From: Bacillota bacterium
GTDB lineage: Bacteria; Bacillota; Proteinivoracia; UBA4975; VEMY01
DNA: 64,000 nt
Direction: 5' to 3'
Assembly: GCA_009711825.1 (NCBI GenBank)
Contig: VEMY01000050.1
Span: 1 to 64,000, forward strand
A program made the position numbers and the translations under genes. Positions 57,795 through 64,000 of this stretch are shown piece after piece; the first letter of the stretch is position 1; every line of letters begins with the position of its first letter. Under the pieces are notes generated by a model. The model was given only the letters and a program-made list of their open reading frames with translations. It was not told where the DNA came from and did no database searches.

Positions 57795-58884
57795 ACTCAA
57801 CTTTCCCACTACAGAAGTGGTGATGAACCTTGAAAAATGAATATAATCACGCAACCAGCTGCAAACGTTCTTTGAGAAAAAGCGGCAGTGCGCCGATGAA
57901 CTGGTCAATGAGCGCCTGAGCTTGATCTTCTGTCAAGACTGTAGAGTTTCTGAGCATGTCAATCATGGTATCGATCAGAAGTTTCACAGCTTTAGCATAT
58001 TCGATATCTTTGATTTCATCACAAAGGCGAAAGAATATTTCACCCCACGTTTTCTCATCATGCTCAAGCCTTACAGATTCAGCAATCATCATGTAACGCA
58101 AGAAGACAATACTTGTGCTAGCAATTTGTGCTTCATAGGAGCGGCCCTGTGATTCTTTACTAAGTGCCAGATATGACTTGCACATTTTGAAGAAAACTTC
58201 GATATCCCAACGTTTTCCATAAATACGCACCGCTTCTTCGCTGCTGATTTTTGTCAGTCCAGCCGATCGTTAACATTCTGTAGCCTTTCTGAAATTTATG
58301 ACTTGTATGATCAAAGACACGACTAAGTAGTTCAATCTTTTTACTACGATTTTTGCTATAAAGCGAGTCATCGATTACCAGTGCCGTCGCGCGGTTATCG
58401 TCAGTCAGCGTGTTGAAAAACGCGACCATTTTAGCTGCTACAGATAATAGAAATTTCTCCCAGTGGAATGTCTGTTGGTTGAGAAAACGATAGACTGTAT
58501 TTTTGGCAAAAGGTAATGAATCGTCGGTCTGCAGTGTTCGCCACAAATTCTTATGGTTAAAAACCAGACTAAACAATGTTTTGAGTAAAAGCATGCAGCT
58601 AATGCCACTGGTTTTGTAAAAACCACATCTTTTAAGTAAACTAGAACTAATGTAGCGTTTGAAGAAAAGATTAATCTGTGTGTTTAAAACCTGTTCATTG
58701 TAAGCTGAATCTGATATAATCTTAGACATGAAAAACCTCCGAAGCGACTGGTATGACTGTGTTTGAGATGATTCAATTATACCATAACTGAGGTGGTTTT
58801 CCTTTGTTTTGACCACTATATGCGTGATTCTATATATTCATTTTTCAAGGTTCATATTGCTTTTCCCTAGTGGGAAAGTTGAGT
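57795..58884 (-). mobile_element. IS4-like insertion sequence, internally deleted, 1090 bp
   Basis: Both ends carry the inverted terminal sequence ACTCAACTTTCCCACTA (left at 57795, complement ending 58884). A second shared block, GAACCTTGAAAAATGAATATA, lies further in, so the subterminal ends also match. The element is flanked by the direct repeat AAATA (57790-57794 and 58885-58889), a 5-bp target duplication. It is AT-rich compared with its neighbours. The transposase has lost its central part, so it cannot move by itself. Confidence 0.85.
57847..58729 (-). pseudogene. IS4-family transposase with internal deletion and frameshift
   Basis: From ATG 58729 (GGAGGTTTTTC upstream) the protein reads SKIISDSAYNEQVLNTQINL, the first DDE aspartate region ATALVIDDSLYSKNRSKKIE and HTSHKFQKGYRMLTIGWTD. 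It then breaks: in the other frame follows KISSEEAVRIYGKRWDIEVF with FKMCKSYLAL, the C-terminal Y-(2)-R-(3)-E-(6)-K signature region. The block carrying the second Asp, normally more than 100 residues, is missing at about 58240-58250, and the remaining parts are out of frame. Confidence 0.85.
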
Positions 58885-58913
58885 AAATAATTGTTAGCGA
58901 GGGAGGGTGCCGG

Positions 58914-59813
58914 TTGCGTAGATTGCATGTTGTCTACAATCCTAAATCCCAGCGGGGCAAGTTTGCCGGCCAGATGGACAAATTGATTGGCACTGCCCAA
59001 AAGCATGGTTTTCAGGTAAGTTTTTATAGATTGGGCGGGGTCCGCCGCGATGCGGAGAACATGCTTGCCGGTCTCGATGACCAATCAGTGGTTATTGCCG
59101 CCGGCGGTGACGGGACTTTGCAAATGGTGGCAAGCGCATTTGTCAAGCATGACCTTGATCTGCCCATTGGCTTGCTGCCCTATGGCACTTCCAATGATTT
59201 TGGCGATTTTCTGGGTCTTGATACGGATATAAACAACCTTTTCTCCCACCTGGAGTCCGGAATGATTCAGCCAATTGACCTTGGTTTTGCCGGCGACTCC
59301 TGCTTTGTCAATGTCTTTAGTGCCGGACAATTGACCCGCACTTCCCATGAGGTGGAAAGACGTTATAAAAATCAGTTAGGAATGCTCGCCTACTATTTGC
59401 ACGGGGTGGGGAATCTGCCCCGGATTACACCGTTCAGGTTGCGTGTTCGTGGCCAATTAAATCTCGAGTTGAATTGCCTCTTATTCTTGGCCACCAATGG
59501 CGGCAGTGCCGGTGGCTTCCGCAATCTCGCCCCCCGGGCCCGCCTTGATGACGGTTTGCTGGAAATTATTATTGTTCGAGAGTGTTCCTGGGCGGAGATG
59601 GCCGGCGTCTTCTGGGGCGTGCTGCGGGGTGAACATCAAAATAACCCCAGCGTTGTCTATACTCAGGCCAGTAGTTTGGAGATAATTGGCCCCGATGATA
59701 TAGCTACAGATGTTGATGGTGAATGGGGACCGGCTCTGCCGACAACGCTTAGGGTGCTCCCGGCGCGATTGCGTTTGATTGGACCAACCACCGGCCAAGT
59801 TAATCTTGACTAA
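58914..59813 (+). CDS. Diacylglycerol/lipid kinase family protein (DagK/YegS/BmrU type)
   Basis: This 299-aa protein has the kinase signature VVIAAGGDGTLQMVASAFVK with LPIGLLPYGTSNDFGDFLG (nucleotide and Mg binding) and the C-terminal beta domain (LLFLATNGGSAGGFRNLAPR, ARLDDGLLEIIIVRE). It phosphorylates diacylglycerol or a related lipid at the membrane face. Start TTG 58914 follows GAGGGAGGG. The IS element sits 29 bp upstream and probably separates the gene from its original promoter, or supplies one. Confidence 0.9.
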   Translation: MRRLHVVYNPKSQRGKFAGQMDKLIGTAQKHGFQVSFYRLGGVRRDAENMLAGLDDQSVVIAAGGDGTLQMVASAFVKHDLDLPIGLLPYGTSNDFGDFLGLDTDINNLFSHLESGMIQPIDLGFAGDSCFVNVFSAGQLTRTSHEVERRYKNQLGMLAYYLHGVGNLPRITPFRLRVRGQLNLELNCLLFLATNGGSAGGFRNLAPRARLDDGLLEIIIVRECSWAEMAGVFWGVLRGEHQNNPSVVYTQASSLEIIGPDDIATDVDGEWGPALPTTLRVLPARLRLIGPTTGQVNLD

Positions 59814-59831
59814 AGTAGAGGAAGGGGTGGG

Positions 59832-60152
59832 ATGAGGTGGATCAGGAGTTTAATCAAGGGTCTGGCCACTCCGAGTGCGACCGAGTGCGATGATAATGTT
59901 GGAGGCGGTGCCAGTCCCCTCAGCGGCGGTTTGCGAGTTTTGCTTTTCGTCCTCAGCTTTTTCGTGCCAATTGTCGGGGTGTTGGTGGGGATTATTCTCA
60001 TAAATAACCCGCTGCCGGAAAACCGTAGGTTCGGCAAGTGGCTGCTAATCTACTCATTGGTTATTTTCGTCCTACTGTGCATATGCGGAATCTTGGCGTT
60101 TGCCGGTCTCTTCTGGGGGCAAATTCCCCAAGAATTGCTGGCGAGTATCTGA
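59832..60152 (+). CDS. Small membrane protein, paralogue of the broken gene at 60772
   Basis: This 106-aa protein has a polar N-terminus with two cysteines nearby (ECDD) and two helices (VLLFVLSFFVPIVGVLVGII, WLLIYSLVIFVLLCICGILA) joined by a NPLPENRRFGK loop. The same layout and motif (NPLxxNRxxGK/R) recurs 700 bp downstream. AGGAAGGGG precedes the ATG. Function unknown. Confidence 0.75.
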   Translation: MRWIRSLIKGLATPSATECDDNVGGGASPLSGGLRVLLFVLSFFVPIVGVLVGIILINNPLPENRRFGKWLLIYSLVIFVLLCICGILAFAGLFWGQIPQELLASI

Positions 60153-60155
60153 TCA

Positions 60156-60761
60156 ATGCGTCAACTGATAGTTTATTTAGGAAGGGCCGTCTGTCATCAG
60201 TTCTCTGACCGCAGCCTGACTGTTGGGGAGCAGCTGCCTGTCTGTGCCCGGTGCGCAGGAATTTTCGTCGGTGTATTAATCAGTCACCTTTGCTTAGTTC
60301 TTTTCCCCGATAAACGCCGGACTTTGCCTTTGCTGTCGGTCAGTATCTTGCTGGCATTGCTATGCTTCCCCTGGCCTGGGATGGGTTGACCTCCTATCTG
60401 GGATTGCGGGAGTCCACCAATCTGCTGCGTTTAGTTACCGGTATGTTAATGGATTGCGTTCTGCCCCTGTTTTGTTTGCCCCTGGTTAACGATGATCCGC
60501 GGCCGGTTCCGGGGCAGAGTTTGAACTGGCTGGATTTATCTGGACTTGTGGCGGCGGGCCTGGTGGTTGGAGGCGGTGTTTATCTTGCGAAACCTGCAAG
60601 TTGGTGGTTGTGGGCCCTGGTGATTGCTGCTGGCCATTTCCTATTTTGGCATCCTCCGGCTGATTTTTGCCAGACTAGGCCGGGATTGGCTGTGGGCTTT
60701 GACAGCATATGGGCTGTTTATCCTAGTTATGAATCTGGCGCGTAATATCGTCGGTGCATAG
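60156..60761 (+). pseudogene. DUF2085 membrane protein, disrupted by two compensating frameshifts
   Basis: ATG 60156 encodes GRAVCHQFSDRSLTVGEQLP then VCARCAGIFVGVLISHL, the CHQ...CARC signature of DUF2085. It meets TGA at 60387. The protein continues one frame back from about 60355 (LPLAWDGLTSYLGLRESTNL with LRLVTGML), and returns to the first frame near 60655 for the last helix (LWALTAYGLFILVMNLARNI) and TAG at 60759. A -1 and a +1 change are thus needed to read about 200 residues. Either a pseudogene or an assembly problem. Confidence 0.75.
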
Positions 60762-60771
60762 GAGGTTAATT

Positions 60772-61009
60772 ATGAGTGATTATGATCCCAGGCCGTTTGG
60801 ATGACGGTGTTGCGTTTTTACTCTATATCCTTAGCTTATTTGTGTTTTTGGTCGGGATTATCGGAGGGATTATACTGCTTACCAATCCCCTGGAGCGAAA
60901 CCGGGAGATTGGCAGAAATATGATGATTATTGCATTGGTCGGGCCGTTGCTGATAGCATTGGTTTGCTGTTTGGGCAACGCTGCCATCCTGCCCTTCCGA
61001 TTGAGATAG
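60772..61009 (+). pseudogene. Small two-helix membrane protein, frameshifted at its N-terminus
   Basis: The authentic start appears to be ATG 60772 (AGGAGG seven bases upstream), reading MSDYDPRPFG then TGA. The remaining protein lies in another frame (from about 60785): DDGVAFLLYILSLFVFLVGI, LTNPLERNREIGRNMMIIAL. It is a paralogue of the protein at 59832. The in-frame ATG 60776 could rescue translation of a 77-aa form, so function cannot be excluded. Confidence 0.65.
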
Positions 61010-61011
61010 CA

Positions 61012-61037
61012 AAAAGCGGGCCGTGTGGGCCCGTTTA
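61012..61037. terminator. Bidirectional terminator
   Basis: AAGCGGGCC and GGCCCGTTT pair over nine positions (one G-T) between the convergent small membrane gene and hflX; AAAAA and TTT flank it. Confidence 0.75.
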
Positions 61038-62267
61038 AATTTCATATACGCTTAAGCTTTCAGCCAGTTCCCGAGGCAAGCGCGCTTCAATTATTACGTG
61101 CTCCCGGCTAAATTCTATAGGTGTTATTTGCCCGGGCTGGCTGCGGCTGATCTTGCGGTATATTTCCAGCGGTAGGCGGGCGCGCAGAAAAATCCGCGGA
61201 TTCATCCTGGCGATAATTGCCTCTTTAAGCGCAGGAATATTTTTGCCTGTGCTGGCGGAAATGGGGATATGGGGAGGGGCTTCCCGAAACAGGGATGCCA
61301 ACTCACCAAGATTGTCTACTAAATCGATTTTGTTGGCGGCAATGATCTGGTCCTTATCCTGACACTCCAACTGGGTAAGGACGGCGTTAACCTCTGCCAA
61401 GCGTAGATGCGCTTCCGGCTCGGCGACATCGACAACATGCACCAAGAGGTCAGCATGCACGGCCACTTCCAGGGTGGCTTTGAAAGCTGCTATCAAGTGA
61501 TGGGGCAGGCCGCTGATGAAGCCAACGGTGTCGCTGATAACCAAAGGGCCCTGGTCCGTTTCCAAACGGCGGGAAAGGGGATCAAGGGTGGCAAAGAGAG
61601 CGTCGGCGGCATATGTGTCAGCAGCTGTTATAGAATTGAGCAAAGTTGATTTACCGCTGTTGGTATAACCGACAAGGGCGACCTGAAACACACCTGCCCG
61701 CTGGCGACGCTGCCGAATCAAGCTGCGATGCTTTTCCAGCGCCTTGATTTCCCGTTTTAACACATTTATTCGATGGCGGATATGGCGCCGGTCCGTTTCC
61801 AACTTGGTCTCGCCCGGTCCGCGGGTGCCAATGCCGCCGGCCAGTCTGGATAAATCCCGCCTCTGGCCCACTAACTTGGGAAGCTGATATTGGAGTTGGG
61901 CCAGTTCCACCTGCAGTTTACCCTCTTTGGTGTTGGCCCGGCGAGCAAATATGTCGAGGATAAGTTCGCTGCGGTCAATGACTTTTGCCGACAATTTTTT
62001 TTCTAGATTATTAACCTGGGACGGCGATAGTTCACAATCAAAAATAACTGTGCTAACTTGATTCTCTTCAAGATAAATACCGATTTCGTTTACCTTGCCT
62101 GGGCCGAGATAATAGCGTCGGTCCGGCCGGTCCCGATGTTGGATGAAGTCTTCAATAATCTCAACTTCAGCGGTCTTTGCCAGAGCGGTTAGTTCTTTAA
62201 GACTGATATGCTCCTTGATACTGCCACCGTCCTGCCAAAGGGCGACGGCAACTGCTTTTTCATTCAT
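61035..62267 (-). CDS. hflX: GTPase HflX
   Basis: This 410-aa ribosome-associated GTPase has an N-terminal HflX domain (LGPGKVNEIGIYLEENQVST, FDCELSPSQVNNLEKKL, GRRDLSRLAGGIGTRGPGET) and a G domain with G1 ALVGYTNSGKSTLLNSIT, G3 ISDTVGFISGLPHHLIAAFK and G4 AANKIDLV. It rescues stalled or heat-damaged ribosomes. AGGAGGTG precedes ATG 62267. Confidence 0.95.
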   Translation of the reverse strand: MNEKAVAVALWQDGGSIKEHISLKELTALAKTAEVEIIEDFIQHRDRPDRRYYLGPGKVNEIGIYLEENQVSTVIFDCELSPSQVNNLEKKLSAKVIDRSELILDIFARRANTKEGKLQVELAQLQYQLPKLVGQRRDLSRLAGGIGTRGPGETKLETDRRHIRHRINVLKREIKALEKHRSLIRQRRQRAGVFQVALVGYTNSGKSTLLNSITAADTYAADALFATLDPLSRRLETDQGPLVISDTVGFISGLPHHLIAAFKATLEVAVHADLLVHVVDVAEPEAHLRLAEVNAVLTQLECQDKDQIIAANKIDLVDNLGELASLFREAPPHIPISASTGKNIPALKEAIIARMNPRIFLRARLPLEIYRKISRSQPGQITPIEFSREHVIIEARLPRELAESLSVYEI

Positions 62268-62400
62268 TACTACACCTCCTGCATCATGTATAGTTTATCA
62301 TATTCCCCTTTTTATTTACCAAAAAATGATATAAAATAGGGTTGTCGTATAAACTTTGGACCGCTGGCTATATTAAAATCTGAGAAAAGGAGGGTTTGGT

Positions 62401-62592
62401 ATGAAAATGTATGTTGACCAAGATTTGTGTATTAGCTGTGGCGTGTGTATCGGTATCTGTCCTGATGTCTTCGAATGGAATGATGACGAAAAAGCGGAAG
62501 TTGTTGTAGAAGAAATCAGCGAAGATTTGCAAGAAGAGGCCAGAGAAGCCCAGGAGGCCTGTCCTACTGAAGCGATTCTGGACAAAGAATAA
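62401..62592 (+). CDS. Single-cluster [4Fe-4S] ferredoxin
   Basis: This 63-aa acidic ferredoxin (MKMYVDQDLCISCGVCIGIC, then PDVFEW, and EAQEACPTEAILDKE) has one CxxCxxCxxxCP-type cluster: three cysteines near the N-terminus and the distal one in ACPTEAI, with a further cysteine C20. It is a likely electron carrier for the ferredoxin-dependent korAB enzyme 5 kb away, though not co-transcribed. AAAAGGAGG precedes ATG 62401. Confidence 0.93.
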   Translation: MKMYVDQDLCISCGVCIGICPDVFEWNDDEKAEVVVEEISEDLQEEAREAQEACPTEAILDKE

Positions 62593-62618
62593 CATCCCCG
62601 CCTGCCGGCGGGTTGTTT
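62591..62618 (+). terminator. Terminator of the ferredoxin gene
   Basis: CCCGCC and GGCGGG form the core of a hairpin extended by AAC/GTT, with TTTCC after it. Confidence 0.6.
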
Positions 62619-62654
62619 CCTAATAATAATTATTAAGTGCAAGGAGTTGTGAAA

Positions 62655-63509
62655 ATGTCCAAGCTAGTTATTGTTGTGGACAGTGCCTGTGATCTGCCTG
62701 CAGAATTGTGCGAAGAGTTGAGCTTGCAGATTGTGCCCCTTTATGTCAATTGGAGCGGAAAGACATTTAAGGACCGTGTGGAATTGGATACCGACAGTTT
62801 TTATCCGCGACTGCTTTCAGAATCAGAGTTGCCTCAGACATCCCAGCCTACCCCCGGTGACTTTGTCAGTGTGTTTGAGGAGTTGTTGGACCAGGGTAAG
62901 GACATTCTCTGTCTGACCATCTCATCGCAGCTTTCCGGCACTTACCAGAGTGCAGTTGCTGCCAAGCAACAATTGGAAGGTCAGGGAACGATTGAGGTCA
63001 TTGACACTTTGGCTGCTTCGGTTGGACAAGGACTGTTGGCCGTCGAGGCCGCCAGCCTCGCCAGTGAGGGTAAAGAGCTGCCTGAGATAGTAGAAGCGGT
63101 TACAGAAAAGCGGGACCGACTGCGGTCGATTTTTACTATTGATACGCTGGAAAACCTTGTCCGGGGTGGACGACTTAGTAAGTTGCAAGGCGGCTTGGGT
63201 ACGCTTTTGGATATTAAACCCGTTTTGCATTTGGAAGCAGGGAAAATTATGCCCTTGACCAAAGTTCGCTCGCGAAAGCGTGCGCTGGCGCTGCTGGACA
63301 CCGAGTTGGAAAAGCAGGGCGTGAATCTGCAGGGTCAAGTAATGGGTGTCAGCCATGTCCGGGAACCGGAGTTGGCAAAACAAAAAGCCGATTTGCTCCG
63401 GGAGAAATACGGGGCTAAGGATGTAATTATTGGTGAAATCGGTTCTGTTATCGGGACCCATACCGGCCAAGGTTGTGTTGCGATTTTCTTCTATGGTGAA
63501 AAGCGCTAA
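62655..63509 (+). CDS. DegV family fatty-acid-binding protein
   Basis: This 284-aa protein (VIVVDSACDLPAELCEELSL, QTSQPTPGDFVSVFEELLDQ, CLTISSQLSGTYQSAVAAKQ, DTLAASVGQGLLAVEAASLA, TLENLVRGGRLSKLQGGLGT) belongs to DegV/FakB, which binds a fatty acid for phosphorylation by FakA. No fakA gene is in the window. ATG 62655 follows AAGGAG; the ATG at 62637 is upstream of that site. Confidence 0.92.
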   Translation: MSKLVIVVDSACDLPAELCEELSLQIVPLYVNWSGKTFKDRVELDTDSFYPRLLSESELPQTSQPTPGDFVSVFEELLDQGKDILCLTISSQLSGTYQSAVAAKQQLEGQGTIEVIDTLAASVGQGLLAVEAASLASEGKELPEIVEAVTEKRDRLRSIFTIDTLENLVRGGRLSKLQGGLGTLLDIKPVLHLEAGKIMPLTKVRSRKRALALLDTELEKQGVNLQGQVMGVSHVREPELAKQKADLLREKYGAKDVIIGEIGSVIGTHTGQGCVAIFFYGEKR

Positions 63510-63519
63510 GAATGGTTTG

Positions 63520-63545
63520 CCTGCACGGATGTGCAGGTTTTTTTG
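63520..63545 (+). terminator. Terminator of the DegV gene
   Basis: CCTGCAC and GTGCAGG form a perfect 7-bp stem with GGAT loop and TTTTTTT tail. Confidence 0.9.
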
Positions 63546-63718
63546 TTCCCGGCTGCCGTTGCTTAACTAAGTTAACTAAATAACGGTAAGCGATTAACAA
63601 GGGAAGGTGTTCGCTGTGAGCCCCCGGGTTTGCAGGAAAGGTATATGTTTTCGGCCAATATACTTGTATAATATTGCCTATAGAGGTTTTGGTCATAAAT
63701 TTTTGAGGGGTGAGGGGA

Positions 63719-64000
63719 TTGAAAATTGTGGCGGTTACAGCGTGCATCGTGGGAATTGCCCATGGTTATTTGGCGGCGACAGCGCTGAAAAAAGCGGCAG
63801 CGGCCAGAGGTATTAAGATCAAGGTTGAGACCCAGGGGGGGCTGGGCGTAATCAACCAGCTTTCTGCCGAAGATGTGGAGAATGCTGACATTGTTATTTT
63901 GGCTGTTGACACTGAGATTTCCGGACCGGAAAGATTTGAAGGGAAAAAGGTGATTACTGTCAAGGTCTCGGAGACAATTAAGGACGCGGATTCGGTTCTG
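63719..64000 (+). CDS. PTS fructose-type EIIB domain protein, N-terminal part
   Basis: From TTG 63719 (GAGGGGTGAGGGGA upstream) the frame encodes MKIVAVTACIVGIAHGYLAA, ALKKAAAARGIKIKVETQGG then LGVINQLS, the start of a fructose-family EIIB domain. It continues past the window. The phosphorylated cysteine (C9) is present, but the usual CPTGIAHT loop reads CIVGIAHG, so Pro and Thr are replaced. It may be the first module of an EIIBC/EIIABC permease or a separate EIIB. ATG is not available nearby; the TTG has the best spacing. Confidence 0.85.
   Translation, partial: MKIVAVTACIVGIAHGYLAATALKKAAAARGIKIKVETQGGLGVINQLSAEDVENADIVILAVDTEISGPERFEGKKVITVKVSETIKDADSVL

Overview
The window looks like chromosome from an anaerobic, spore-former-type member of the Bacillota (Clostridia or Dethiobacteria-like; this is inference). 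The evidence is a T-box leader on proS, a YtrA-type GntR/ABC cassette, SleB-type hydrolase remains, DegV, SatD, a ferredoxin-dependent 2-oxoacid oxidoreductase, many intrinsic terminators and strong GGAGG ribosome binding sites. A complete Mrp/Mbh-type multisubunit cation/proton antiporter suggests a saline or alkaline habitat. No rRNA, tRNA or CRISPR array was seen.

Layout. 1-992 is a scarred edge: a broken group II intron reverse transcriptase joined tail-to-tail to the first 33 codons of an ABC ATPase, whose leader carries an attenuator-like terminator. 993-16090 is one co-directional, tightly packed catabolic operon: LacI-family regulator, zinc alcohol dehydrogenase, FrdA-like flavoprotein, Old Yellow Enzyme, Gfo/Idh/MocA dehydrogenase, two tandem paralogous proteins of about 660-700 aa (one membrane-anchored, one soluble), a DUF6379-like small protein resembling the C-glycoside deglycosidase beta subunit, a further large alpha-toroid-like protein, a GPH-family sugar symporter and a xylose-isomerase-like TIM barrel. 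The set reads as uptake plus oxidation/beta-elimination cleavage of an unusual glycoside or glycan, and is the best candidate for an undescribed system. 16418-23576 is the antiporter operon in the gene order of archaeal Mbh/Mrp (E-F-G-D'-E'-B-C-D) followed by two more NuoL/M-like subunits instead of a hydrogenase arm.

23658-33423 holds a CoA-disulfide-reductase/rhodanese fusion, SatD-DUF3307, SppA, T-box-controlled proS, two decaying genes and an acetyltransferase. 33485-38577 holds an M20 deacylase and two YfcC/DcuC-family transporters around an ArsR repressor, with a perfect 16-bp inverted-repeat operator directly downstream of a promoter. 38724-43137 holds a DUF438/hemerythrin/PAS sensor, an M4 metalloprotease with a domain inserted in its catalytic module, and an orphan copy of its propeptide. 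43378-48821 holds an MBL hydrolase, gamma-glutamyltransferase, RtcB, an acetyltransferase and an unknown protein.

48850-53136 (minus) is a GntR-controlled operon with two ABC-2 exporters, YbjQ and a small PLDc_N protein, with a clear promoter and operator. 53343-64000 contains a CAP-domain lipoprotein, an unknown helical protein, korAB, an internally deleted IS4-like element with 5-bp target duplication, a lipid kinase, a cluster of small frameshifted membrane-protein genes, hflX, a ferredoxin, DegV and the start of a fructose-type PTS EIIB gene. Several genes contain stops or frameshifts (30868-32325, 60156-61009), which means either local decay or assembly error.
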